The translations under genes were made by a program, and so were the position numbers. A stretch of 64,000 bases of DNA from Nitrobacteraceae bacterium AZCC 2146 (lineage in GTDB: Bacteria > Pseudomonadota > Alphaproteobacteria > Rhizobiales > Xanthobacteraceae): assembly GCA_036924855.1 (NCBI GenBank), contig JBAGRP010000001.1, positions 4,836,001-4,900,000 of the forward strand, in the 5' to 3' direction. The notes under the pieces were generated by a model, which was not told the DNA's origin, ran no database searches, and worked only from the letters and a program-made list of their open reading frames with translations. Positions 1-8,083 of this stretch are shown here, piece after piece (the stretch's first letter is position 1; the number at the start of each line of letters is the position of its first letter).

Positions 1-264
1 CAGAACATGGTCGAGGAGGATAATATTGGCCGTCATTTGCTTGATTTGAGTGCTCTGCGTGTCGTATGAATTTTTCGCCGAAGCGATAAGCAGGCCGAGG
101 ACAAGTGCGGCTATTGTCCCGATGAGGCCCGTACCCAGCCGGACCACATCCTTCGCATCGGTGCTCAGATGATGCTCCGCCAACGTGCTGCGAAGCAATA
201 TTCCGAGCAAGGCGCCGCCGGAGATGCACACAAACGTGATGCACGATAACGCGATTGCACTCAT
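1..264 (-). CDS. DUF4239-type (bestrophin-like) membrane protein, N-terminal 88 residues
   Basis: The reading frame starts at ATG 264 and runs off the left edge, giving 88 residues beginning MSAIALSCITFVCISGGALL. There is one membrane segment at about residues 5-24 and a second at about 42-61, followed by a polar stretch (SAKNSYDTQ). This two-helix start resembles the DUF4239 proteins that are common in Bradyrhizobium; their function is unknown. The assignment rests on remembered family pattern and on the hydrophobicity visible here. The C-terminal part lies outside the window. Nothing recognisable lies between its start and the small secreted gene at 408. Confidence 0.6.
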   Translation of the reverse strand, partial: MSAIALSCITFVCISGGALLGILLRSTLAEHHLSTDAKDVVRLGTGLIGTIAALVLGLLIASAKNSYDTQSTQIKQMTANIILLDHVL

Positions 265-407
265 GGTTCACCACGATTGTGAGACAGCAACTTGGCGACA
301 GGCAACATTAGGACTCCTGCGGCATCGCTGGGTGCTGCCGCAGACGTTCTGCCGCGCATGGTCGGCAACGAGCCCACGTGGTTTTCGAGCTGACCTTCGT
401 GGATTGT

Positions 408-620
408 TCAGTACACCCTACGGCGGACAGCGGCCCGTGGCGCAACAACAACAGCGCGGGCAGCAGGGCGAACAACAGGCCGCGCGACGACGGCGGCCCC
501 GCCCGCAGCGACGCAGCCGGCGCGAACCACGCCGCGAGCGCAGACAACTGCGCTTGCTTCCATCGTGCTCAACGCGATGAAGCTTCCTGCCAGCAATAGA
601 GGGATCATCAGATGTTTCAT
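408..620 (-). CDS. Small secreted Ala/Val/Arg-rich protein
   Basis: This 70-residue protein starts at ATG 620, preceded by a purine-rich AAAGAGAG stretch. Residues 1-24 form a clear signal peptide (MKHLMIPLLLAGSFIALS, cleavage near SA-VV). The mature part is a low-complexity Ala/Val/Arg/Pro sequence with two cysteines near its start and an arginine-rich end. Similar short secreted proteins of unknown role are frequent in Bradyrhizobium. An upstream extension is possible in the same frame, but the signal peptide argues for the start given. No function can be assigned. Confidence 0.6.
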   Translation of the reverse strand: MKHLMIPLLLAGSFIALSTMEASAVVCARGVVRAGCVAAGGAAVVARPVVRPAARAVVVAPRAAVRRRVY

Positions 621-699
621 GACGGCTCTCTTTCGGTTGTGAATCGGTCGTTCGGTCAATCGCATTTCCGCTTCGTTCGGTAACTCAGCGCCGCATTGC

Positions 700-2025
700 T
701 TAGGCCGCAGAGGCCACTGCCGGCCTCTTCGCAAGCATAGCTCGTCGATCGTGAATGAGACTTTCCAGCCGATGGGCCACCACATTCAGCGTAGTGGCAT
801 CTACCGCGCTCTCGTCCCCACTCGCGGATTTGGCGCGTTGCGCTTTGAGAATTTCGTCAATTTCTTCTTCGATATCTGACAGCTCGGCCTCGGTGTCGAC
901 GTTCCGAATCCGGCGTGCCAAGGCATAAAGAGAATCCAAAGGGCCTTGCTGAGTTGGGGCCTCGCCGGTCCCTAGAAACTTCCAGGCCGCAGCAAGCACG
1001 GTGGCCGCGCCCCCAAGCACCATTGGCGCCAGATAGATCTCGTTGCCGTACTTATCCATGAAGCTCTGCTGGGTGCCGTTGTAGAAGGCTGCGGCTCCGG
1101 GATGCAGAGGAAGGTAGGCGTCCTGATCGGTGCTGGGAGCGGTGATTTGCGCAAAAATCGGCTGCTCGCCCAGCAGGTCTCTGCGCACGCTCAGAACCGT
1201 CTGCGTGAGGCTGGTTATCAAGTCGGTACTGAGCTTCTTGTTTGCGACCAGATATAATGAAGCCCTCAAGGTCGTCAGGTCATCGTCCGGAACCGGTGGC
1301 GATCCCCGCAGCGTGCCCTTTGGCACATCGAAGCTTTCATAGGCGCGTTCAGCTTCTGCAATTGCCCCCGCAGATTCGATCGGGATCAGTACCGGCACCA
1401 TCTTTTGGCCCAGTTGAAAGAAGCCTCGCACGAATGACAAGTATTTCTCTGTCAAGGGGATCGCAACAAGTAGAGCGCTGACCTGTTTTGATTGAATCGC
1501 TTGCCGGGCATCTGCCAAGGCGATGTTCTTAAACACAACCTTTGCGCGGGCCAGGTCATATTCCTTGTTCAAGACATCAACAATTTTAGAGTTCGTTACT
1601 CCGCTAACCACGCCCACCGTATGGCCCTTCAGCTTGCTTATGCTGTCGATGGGAGATCCCGGTGGCGCGACGATCAGTACAACCACATGGCTCACAATGA
1701 GGACCGCTTGCGCTTGCGACAGGTCACCGACGTCGCCGCGAACCACCGCGAGATCCACTTTACCTGCCGAAAACGCATTAGCGGCTTCAAGTGCGGTACC
1801 GCTGTCGATAACGTTAAGCCGCACCGGCGCATTCGTCGAAACGAGCCGGCTTGCAATCGCAGACATTGCCTTGGCAGCCTCACCGTCAATGGAGCCGACC
1901 GCTACGGTCAGCGTTACCGGACGAGTGAAGTACCGATAGGCAAAGAGGCCTGCGCCTGTCGCAAGAACAACGACACCAACGAGCAGCGCAAAGCGAAGCC
2001 AGCGCGGCAGTTTTATCGACATCAT
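700..2025 (-). CDS. TAXI-family TRAP-type solute-binding protein, anchored at both ends
   Basis: The 441-residue protein resembles the TAXI subgroup of TRAP solute-binding proteins: VTLTVAVGSIDGEAAK near residue 37, then a periplasmic binding region with the KLKGHTVGVVSG motif typical of the family. Residues 9-30 form an N-terminal membrane anchor. Unlike an ordinary periplasmic binding protein it has a second membrane segment (LAPMVLGGAATVLAAAW) at about 333-353, then a charged cytoplasmic-type tail of about 85 residues rich in Glu (ELSDIEEEIDEIL). No TRAP permease gene is visible nearby, so it may act as a sensor or scaffold rather than a transporter part; that is inference. The start is the first of two adjacent ATGs behind a GGAG. 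Confidence 0.75.
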   Translation of the reverse strand: MMSIKLPRWLRFALLVGVVVLATGAGLFAYRYFTRPVTLTVAVGSIDGEAAKAMSAIASRLVSTNAPVRLNVIDSGTALEAANAFSAGKVDLAVVRGDVGDLSQAQAVLIVSHVVVLIVAPPGSPIDSISKLKGHTVGVVSGVTNSKIVDVLNKEYDLARAKVVFKNIALADARQAIQSKQVSALLVAIPLTEKYLSFVRGFFQLGQKMVPVLIPIESAGAIAEAERAYESFDVPKGTLRGSPPVPDDDLTTLRASLYLVANKKLSTDLITSLTQTVLSVRRDLLGEQPIFAQITAPSTDQDAYLPLHPGAAAFYNGTQQSFMDKYGNEIYLAPMVLGGAATVLAAAWKFLGTGEAPTQQGPLDSLYALARRIRNVDTEAELSDIEEEIDEILKAQRAKSASGDESAVDATTLNVVAHRLESLIHDRRAMLAKRPAVASAA

Positions 2026-2138
2026 GCTCGTCACTCCAACTACGCAATCCTCATCATGTTGCGTGGCTCGGATGCCCTCGGAAAGTGCCCGGTAGCGCCG
2101 CACCCGGCGCCACCCCTCCAGCTACTGGCTATCCGTCC

Positions 2139-2519
2139 CTAGTCTCGCGCTTTGGCGATCGCTTCTTGTACCTTCTTCTGTTCCGTAACGGCCAACTGTG
2201 TCGGCCCCAGCTTGACCGTCAGCTTCTCGATCTTGCCGTCGAATGCGAACGGCACCTGGTAGTCTTTGTCATTAACTCCTGTGCGGGTGTCGATCCCGAC
2301 GTCGAAGGTTTCGTCAGAAACCTGCAGGAAAGCGATCGAGTTTGGCTGCTTCTGCGTGGCGACGACCTTACCGTCCACCTTCAGCACGCCGGTGCCGAAA
2401 AGACAATTGCCGAGGCCATACTCTGCCGCATCTGCTGCGCCGCAAACCGACAATGTTCCCGCGATGCAAAACGCTGAGCAAACCGAGCGCGAAGTCCTTT
2501 GATGTACGAAAGGCTTCAT
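2139..2519 (-). CDS. Orphan arylsulfatase C-terminal domain with its own signal peptide
   Basis: The protein has 126 residues. Residues 1-32 look like a signal peptide (…CSAFCIAGTLSVCGAADA-AEYG), and ATG 2519 has a GGGGG upstream. The rest (GVLKVDGKVVATQK … ETFDVGIDTRTGVNDKDY … FDGKIEKLTVKLGP) matches, from memory of the family, the C-terminal domain of bacterial type I arylsulfatases. The N-terminal sulfatase domain with the C-x-P-x-R formylglycine motif is absent. It may be a remnant or a small secreted binding protein. The frame is clean, with no stop or frameshift. Confidence 0.6.
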   Translation of the reverse strand: MKPFVHQRTSRSVCSAFCIAGTLSVCGAADAAEYGLGNCLFGTGVLKVDGKVVATQKQPNSIAFLQVSDETFDVGIDTRTGVNDKDYQVPFAFDGKIEKLTVKLGPTQLAVTEQKKVQEAIAKARD

Positions 2520-2741
2520 ATCGACCCCCGAACGTTCAATCCGCACCATTCTTAGAAGGCGTGCCTCTTGACCTTATTCGTTCAACGGCGGGCGACAATG
2601 CAAATCGGACATGGATTCTCGCCGCCGCTGGATTCGCTTCGTTATGTTGCCAAATAGCTCCATCGAACTGGCCGAACGAAACCTTGCCGAACGTACGATC
2701 GTCTTACGATCGCACCCGTTATCGATATTGCGCTGCTGAAA

Positions 2742-3050
2742 TCAGGGCTTGCGATTGGCGTTGAGCGTTTCCGCCAGCAGCCGGTTGTCGGTGCCGTGCA
2801 CGCTGACCTGCGTCAGCACGCCGTAGGTCATGCCGGTCGCATCGAGCATCGCCAGATACTCGGCGGCTGTCGCGGCCGGCGGCGTGTAGCTGCGTGCCGC
2901 CACGAAGGGATATTCCGGCGGCAGGCCGATGACATGGGCATGGGTATCGACGGCGCCTGCAGGCACGGTGAACCGTGTCGCGCGGCGCTGCGTCGGCTGC
3001 GGCCCCGGGCAGGCCCGGGGCTCGCTCGATGGGGTATCAGGCGTCTGCAT
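2742..3050 (-). pseudogene. Amidohydrolase (PDC-hydrolase-like), truncated 5' fragment
   Basis: Only 102 residues remain of what is normally a protein of about 280-300. The preserved part holds the N-terminal metal-binding HxH motif (VDTHAHVIGLPPEYPF) and the following conserved segment (DATGMTYGVLTQVSVHGTDN). The frame stops shortly after NANRK, where family members continue for about 200 residues. The gene overlaps the 3' end of the upstream MFS gene by 14 bp, so the two were probably co-transcribed as transporter plus hydrolase for an aromatic or lactone substrate. The remainder is not found downstream, where base composition changes. It is very likely inactive. Confidence 0.75.
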
Positions 3051-4341
3051 GGAGAATTCGTCCGCGGGTTTCCGGCAGCGCGAAGGCTGCGATGAAGAAA
3101 AGTCCGTAGGCCAGCACCGCGAAGATCGCGATCGCGTTGCCGAGCGAGGTCGAGGTCGAAAGCGCGCCGACCAGGAACGGAAACAGCGCGCCGATGCCGC
3201 GGCCGAAATTGTAGCAAAAGCCCTGGCCCGATCCGCGCAGCCTTGTCGGATACAGTTCGGTCAGGAACGCGCCCATGCCGGAGAAATAACCGGAGGCGAA
3301 GAAGCCGAGCGGGAAGCCGAGCACCCACAACACTTCATTGGTCAGCGGCACCTGCGTGTAGACGATAATCACGGCGATGGCACCGAGCGAGAAGGTCAGG
3401 AACAGGTTGCGGCGGCCGATCCGGTCGGCGAGCCAGGCGCCGACGAGGTAGCCGACGAACGAGCCGATGATTAGCGCCGCGAGATAGCCGGTGGAGCTGA
3501 CGATCGAGAGCTTGCGTTCAGTGGTGAGAAAACGCGGCACCCAGAAGGTGATGGCGTAGTAGCCGCCCTGGCAACCTGTCGCTGCGAGCGAGGCGAGGAT
3601 CGTCGTCTTCAGCATCGGAGCTGCGAAAATTTCGCTGAGCTTCGGACTATCGCCGCTGGCGTTTTGCTTGGCGCGGGTCTCGGCGGCAATCGCAGGTTCT
3701 TCGACGTAGCGGCGCAGATAAAGCACCAGCAGCGCCGGCAGTGCGCCGATCGCGAACATCCAGCGCCATGCGATGTCCGGCGGCAGCCAGGAAAACAGGA
3801 TCGCCTGCGACAGCACCGCGAGGCCCCAGCCGACCGCCCAGCCGGATTGCACCGAGCCGACCGCGCGGCCGCGATATTGCGGGCGGATCGCTTCGCCCAT
3901 CAGCACGGCGCCAGCGGCCCATTCGCCGCCGAAGCCGAGCCCGAGGATGGCGCGCGCGACCAACAGCTGATCGAAGTTCTGCGCGAAGGCGCAGACCAGC
4001 GAGAAAAACGAGAACCACAGGATGGTAATCTGCAAGGTGCGGACGCGGCCGATGCGGTCGGCGAGATAGCCGCCGAGCCAGCCGCCGATCGCGGAGGCCA
4101 GCAGGGTCACGGTGCCGGCAAGACCGGCGGTGCCGGGATCAACCTTCCACAGCGCGATGATGGTGCCGATCACCAGCGGATAGATCATGAAATCCATGCC
4201 GTCGAGCGCCCAGCCGGTGGCGCAGGCCCAGAAGGTGCGCCGCTCCGGCACGTTCATGTCGCGGTAGAAGGCAAGGAGGCTGGTGTCTTCGATCTCGGCG
4301 CGTTCGATCGCTTCCGGACCGGTCGGTTGAACCGTGCTCAT
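3037..4341 (-). CDS. MFS transporter, aromatic acid:H+ symporter-like
   Basis: This is a 434-residue, 12-helix major facilitator. The two MFS loop motifs are visible: GYLADRIGRVRTLQ after helix 2 and the repeat LADRIGRRNLFLTF in the second half. The N-terminal segment (LLAFYRDMNVPERRTFWACATGWALDGMDF) resembles the aromatic acid or sialate symporter groups. ATG 4341 was chosen because GGGGAG lies about 7 bases upstream; a longer frame adds 19 residues without a good ribosome site. It lies directly upstream of, and overlaps, the truncated amidohydrolase. The substrate is inferred to be an organic or aromatic acid. Confidence 0.8.
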   Translation of the reverse strand: MSTVQPTGPEAIERAEIEDTSLLAFYRDMNVPERRTFWACATGWALDGMDFMIYPLVIGTIIALWKVDPGTAGLAGTVTLLASAIGGWLGGYLADRIGRVRTLQITILWFSFFSLVCAFAQNFDQLLVARAILGLGFGGEWAAGAVLMGEAIRPQYRGRAVGSVQSGWAVGWGLAVLSQAILFSWLPPDIAWRWMFAIGALPALLVLYLRRYVEEPAIAAETRAKQNASGDSPKLSEIFAAPMLKTTILASLAATGCQGGYYAITFWVPRFLTTERKLSIVSSTGYLAALIIGSFVGYLVGAWLADRIGRRNLFLTFSLGAIAVIIVYTQVPLTNEVLWVLGFPLGFFASGYFSGMGAFLTELYPTRLRGSGQGFCYNFGRGIGALFPFLVGALSTSTSLGNAIAIFAVLAYGLFFIAAFALPETRGRILHADA

Positions 4342-4407
4342 GTGAATGCTCCCCAGACTGTTTTCATTGGCCGGCGTCGCGCGCCGGCTCGGGGGCATCT
4401 TACACCA

Positions 4408-6159
4408 TCAGTATCCAGATGCCTCCGCGCCACGCGTACGCGGATCGGGCGCGCCGAGCAAGCCGTCCGGCGTCACCGCGATGGAATTGGCCGAGGTCTG
4501 GCCCATTGGCTCGACGACGCGGTGGCCCATCGCTCTCAGCGCCGTCAGTGCCGCTTCGGAAAAGCCGCGTTCGATGCGCACTTCATCCGGCAGCCATTGA
4601 TGATGCAGCCGCGGCGCGGCCACGGCCGATGCCACATCCATCCTGTAGTCCAGCACGTCGACGATCACCTGCAGCACCGTGGAGATGATGCGGCTGCCGC
4701 CCGGCGAACCGGTCACCAGCACCGGCCTGCCGTCCTTCAGCACGATGGTCGGCGACATCGACGACAGCGGCCGCTTGCCGGGACCGGGCAGATTGGCTTC
4801 GAAGCCGACCAGGCCGTAGGCGTTCGATGCGCCGGGCGCCGCAGTGAAATCGTCGAGCTCGTTGTTCAGCAAAACACCCGTGCCTTCGGCAACGAGGCCG
4901 ACGCCATAGCTGAAGTTCAAGGTGTAGGTGTTGCTCACCGCATTGCCGGCGGCATCGACCACGGAATAGTGCGTGGTGTTGCTGCCCTCGCGCGGCGGCA
5001 CCGCCGACAGCGCATCGGTCCACGGCGTCGCGCGATCGAGATCGATCGAGGCGCGCTGTTTCGCGCCATAATCCTTCGCGATCAGGATCGCGATCGGCGC
5101 GTTGACGAAAGCGGGGTCGCCGAGATAGCGGGCGCGATCGGCATAAGCACGCTTCATCGCCTCGATCATCACATGCAGCGACGGCGCCGTGCCCTGGCGC
5201 AGCTCCTGCATCGGAAAGCCCTCGAGGATGTTCAGCGTTTCCATCAGCACGATGCCGCCGGAAGACGGCAACGGCATCGAGACGATGTCATAGCCGCGAT
5301 AGCTGCCGCGCACCGGTGCGCGGATCACGGGCTGATAGGTCTTGAGATCGTCGAGCGTAAAAATACCGCCGGCATTGTTGATGCCATCAACCAGTCTTTC
5401 CGCGACCGGACCCTGGTAAAATCCACGCGGCCCCTGCGAAGCGATCGCTGTCAGCGTTGTCGCGAGATCCGTTTGAACGAGCTTGTCGCCATCGCGCAGC
5501 GAACTGCCGTCGTCGCGCGAGAAGATTTTCTTTGTTGCAGGCCAGCGCGCCAGCCGCCTGTACCAGTCCGGCAACGTGTCGGCGCCGTCGTCTGTGAGCA
5601 CAAAGCCGTCACGCGCCAGTGCGATGGCCGGCTGCAGCAGATCCGACAGGGTGAACTTCCCCGAGCCATATTTCTCCAGCGCCAGCGCGAGGCCCGCGAC
5701 GGTACCGGGAATGCCGATGCCGAGCGCGGAGTCGCGAGACTTCGCGATGTCCGGCTTGCCGTCGGCGCCGAGAAATACATCGCGCGTCGTCGCGGCCGGC
5801 GCGGTCTCGCGATAGTCGATGGTGATGTCTTCATGCCGATCGGCAGAGTGGATCACCATGAAGCCGCCGCCGCCGATATTACCGGCGCGCGGATAGGTGA
5901 CGGCCATGGCGAAGCCGGTGGCCACCGCGGCATCCACCGCATTACCGCCGCGCGCCAGCACATCGGCGCCGGCTTTCGCCGCGATCTTTTCCTGCGCGAC
6001 AACCATGCCGTGTTTGGCCACGGCCGGATGAATGGTGTCGGGTGTTGGCGGTATGTAAACGCCGCGATGCTGCTCCTGCGCCTGGATGGAGCCGCAACTC
6101 GCAGCGATCCACACGAGTGCTGCGACCAAGGTGCAACGCAGAAACGTGAACGGGGTCAT
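4408..6159 (-). CDS. ggt: Gamma-glutamyltransferase
   Basis: The 583-residue proenzyme is periplasmic and cleaves gamma-glutamyl bonds of glutathione. The N-terminal signal peptide is residues 1-27. Conserved features include GNIGGGGFMVIH in the large subunit and the autocatalytic site GSNTTHYSVVD, with the nucleophile Thr at about residue 395 (E. coli Thr391), then LLNNELDDF and SMSPTIVLKDG in the small subunit. Length and all key motifs are intact. ATG 6159 sits 6-9 bases behind CGGAGCG and directly begins the signal peptide; a frame extension of 36 residues upstream is unlikely. It is divergent from the UMF1-type transporter gene, with a 106-bp spacer. Confidence 0.9.
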   Translation of the reverse strand: MTPFTFLRCTLVAALVWIAASCGSIQAQEQHRGVYIPPTPDTIHPAVAKHGMVVAQEKIAAKAGADVLARGGNAVDAAVATGFAMAVTYPRAGNIGGGGFMVIHSADRHEDITIDYRETAPAATTRDVFLGADGKPDIAKSRDSALGIGIPGTVAGLALALEKYGSGKFTLSDLLQPAIALARDGFVLTDDGADTLPDWYRRLARWPATKKIFSRDDGSSLRDGDKLVQTDLATTLTAIASQGPRGFYQGPVAERLVDGINNAGGIFTLDDLKTYQPVIRAPVRGSYRGYDIVSMPLPSSGGIVLMETLNILEGFPMQELRQGTAPSLHVMIEAMKRAYADRARYLGDPAFVNAPIAILIAKDYGAKQRASIDLDRATPWTDALSAVPPREGSNTTHYSVVDAAGNAVSNTYTLNFSYGVGLVAEGTGVLLNNELDDFTAAPGASNAYGLVGFEANLPGPGKRPLSSMSPTIVLKDGRPVLVTGSPGGSRIISTVLQVIVDVLDYRMDVASAVAAPRLHHQWLPDEVRIERGFSEAALTALRAMGHRVVEPMGQTSANSIAVTPDGLLGAPDPRTRGAEASGY

Positions 6160-6265
6160 CGATCGCTCCGGCCGACTGGCGGCCATGATCGCACCACCGT
6201 CATCAATGCTATATGGCTTGAGAATCATTGGGCGCAACACTGCGTGATTCGCGGAGATTCCAGAC

Positions 6266-7657
6266 ATGGCGCTTGTCGCCGCTTCAGATGCACCGGTCGC
6301 AGAGACGCCAGCAACCTATCCGCCGCGTTCGGCCGTCATTGGCTGGATGCTGTTCGACTGGGCGGCGCAGCCCTATTTCAGCCTGATCACGACCTTCGTG
6401 TTCGCGCCCTATTTTGCGACGCGCGTGGCATCGGATGCCGCCACCGGGCAATCGCTGTGGGGCTTTGCCACCGCGGCTGCGGGGCTGATCATTGCGCTGG
6501 CCTCGCCGGTGCTTGGCGCCATCGCCGATGCCAGCGGCCGCCGCAAGCCGTGGATCGCAGGCTTCGGCGCGATCTTCGTGATCGGCGCCAGCATCATGTG
6601 GATCGGCAAGCCCGGCGATCCCGCGGTGATCCTGCCGCTGCTGATCGCCTATGGCTTTGCGACCATCGGCGTGGAATTCGCCACGGTGTTCAATAACGCG
6701 ATGATGCCGTCGCTGGTGCCGCCCGACAAGATCGGCCGGCTGTCCGGCTCCGGCTGGGCGCTGGGCTATGTCGGCGGCATTTTGAGCCTGATCCTCGTGC
6801 TCGGATTCATGGCGGCGAATCCGACCACCGGGCGCACGCTGTTCGGCTTCGTGCCGCTGTTCGGCCTCGACCCCGCAGCGTTCGAGGGCGACCGCATCAC
6901 CGGTCCGCTGACCGGTCTGTGGTTCATTGTCTTCGTGCTGCCGATGTTTCTGCTGACGCCGGATTTCCCGGCCAAGCTGTCGCCGCGCAAGGCGATGCAG
7001 GAGGGCCTGATCGATTTGCGCCACACGCTGCGCGAGCTGCCGAAGCATCGCTCGATGATGGCGTTTCTGCTTGCCAACATGATCTATACCGACGGGCTGG
7101 TGTCGCTGTTCGCCTTCGGCGGCATCTATGCCGCCGGGACCTTCGGCTGGAATACGATTCAGATCGGCAGCTTCGGCATCACGCTGGCGTTTGCCGGTAC
7201 GCTCGGTGCCTGGCTCGGCGGCAAGCTCGACGACGCGCTGGGGCCGAAGCGCGTCATCGCCGGCAGCATGCTGCTGCTGCTGCTGTCGATCATCGCGATC
7301 CTGCTGATCGATCGCGAGACCATCCTGTTCATCAAGGTCACGCCGCCGGTGCCGGGCGGTGGATTGTTCGCCGCACCCGCTGAGCGCGCCTATCTGGCGC
7401 TGGGGTGTCTGATCGGCATGGCCGGCGGACCGCTGCAGGCGGCGTCGCGCACGCTCTTGATCCGGATGGCGCCGCAGGATCGCATCGCGCAGTATTTCGG
7501 GCTGTTCGCGCTGACCGGAAAAGTCACGTCGTTCGTCGGCCCGCTGCTGATCGGCATCGTGACCGCCGTCACCGCCAGCCAGAAGGCCGGCATGGCGGTG
7601 CTGGTGCTGTTCTTCGTCGCCGGCCTCGCACTGCTGGCGCGAGTGCGGGAAGCGTAA
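6266..7657 (+). CDS. UMF1 (Atg22-like) family MFS transporter
   Basis: This 463-residue, 12-helix protein has the start typical of UMF1/Atg22-like transporters (SAVIGWMLFDWAAQPYFSLI) and the family segment EFATVFNNAMMPSLVPPDKIGRLSG. Family members are related to the yeast vacuolar amino-acid effluxer; the bacterial substrates are mostly unknown. The last 39 codons are duplicated at 10463-10579. It is convergent with purH in what was probably the ancestral order, now separated by the barrel-protein gene. Confidence 0.8.
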   Translation: MALVAASDAPVAETPATYPPRSAVIGWMLFDWAAQPYFSLITTFVFAPYFATRVASDAATGQSLWGFATAAAGLIIALASPVLGAIADASGRRKPWIAGFGAIFVIGASIMWIGKPGDPAVILPLLIAYGFATIGVEFATVFNNAMMPSLVPPDKIGRLSGSGWALGYVGGILSLILVLGFMAANPTTGRTLFGFVPLFGLDPAAFEGDRITGPLTGLWFIVFVLPMFLLTPDFPAKLSPRKAMQEGLIDLRHTLRELPKHRSMMAFLLANMIYTDGLVSLFAFGGIYAAGTFGWNTIQIGSFGITLAFAGTLGAWLGGKLDDALGPKRVIAGSMLLLLLSIIAILLIDRETILFIKVTPPVPGGGLFAAPAERAYLALGCLIGMAGGPLQAASRTLLIRMAPQDRIAQYFGLFALTGKVTSFVGPLLIGIVTAVTASQKAGMAVLVLFFVAGLALLARVREA

Positions 7658-7935
7658 AGCAGCCAAGCATTGTCATTCCGGGATGCGGCAGACGGCGAAG
7701 CCGACTGGCGCAGGCCCGGAATCCAGAAGTGGTTGATCATCTCCGGATTCCGGGTTCGCTCGCAGCTGACGCTGCGCGCGCCCTCAGCCGCTCCGATTGG
7801 AGCGGCGGGGAATGACAGCTTGTCAGTGCTTGAAGTGCCGGACGCCGGTGAACACCATGGCGATCCCGGCGTCGTCGGCGGCCTTGATGACTTCTTCCTC
7901 ACGGATCGATCCGCCGGGCTGGATCACCGCACCGG
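7541..7935. repeat. Left copy of a ~395-bp duplicated junction
   Basis: This stretch aligns without gaps to 10463-10857 at a constant offset of 2,922 bases. It contains the last 39 codons of the UMF1-type gene, a dispersed palindromic repeat (7671-7817) and the end of purH in reverse. By my count the copies differ at about 28 of 395 positions. In the transporter part five of six differences are synonymous. In this left copy the transporter gene is whole and purH is the fragment. Confidence 0.9.
7671..7817. repeat. Dispersed palindromic repeat, family A
   Basis: The stretch begins with tgtcattcc and ends with the complement ggaatgaca; the middle holds cggaatccag and the partly complementary ctccggattccgg. 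Related copies lie at 10593-10739, 16236-16358, 46868-46995, 51797-51946 and 55668-55779, all between genes. It can fold into a long hairpin and resembles a REP/BIME-type or MITE-like element. Confidence 0.75.
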
Positions 7936-7940
7936 CGATC
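7823..7940 (-). pseudogene. purH 3' fragment
   Basis: Read on the minus strand this encodes the last ~35 residues of PurH ([20 protein letters not shown] … FTGVRHFKH, stop at 7823). It matches the intact gene, whose stop is at 10745. It has no start codon of its own and the homology ends near 7940. Substitutions such as DD to EE and L to F show that it has diverged from the functional copy. It is part of the duplicated junction. Confidence 0.85.
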
Positions 7941-8083
7941 CCGCCGCAGCGCCTCGTATGACCACCTGCGCAGTCGGTGCGTGATAAATCATACTGATAT
8001 TTCAATATGTTGCTGCAAAGGTACATCCATGCGCCCGGATCGCGACTAAGCCGGAACCCGAAATGCAACTTGAGGGTTTTGGA

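Noticed and set aside
3664..6696. Open frame of 1010 codons on the plus strand
   Set aside because: It runs antisense through the MFS and gamma-glutamyltransferase genes, is full of Arg/Ala/His, and matches no family; it is a high-GC shadow.
6284..7666. Open frame of 460 codons on the minus strand
   Set aside because: It is the His/Arg/Gln-rich antisense of the UMF1-type transporter.
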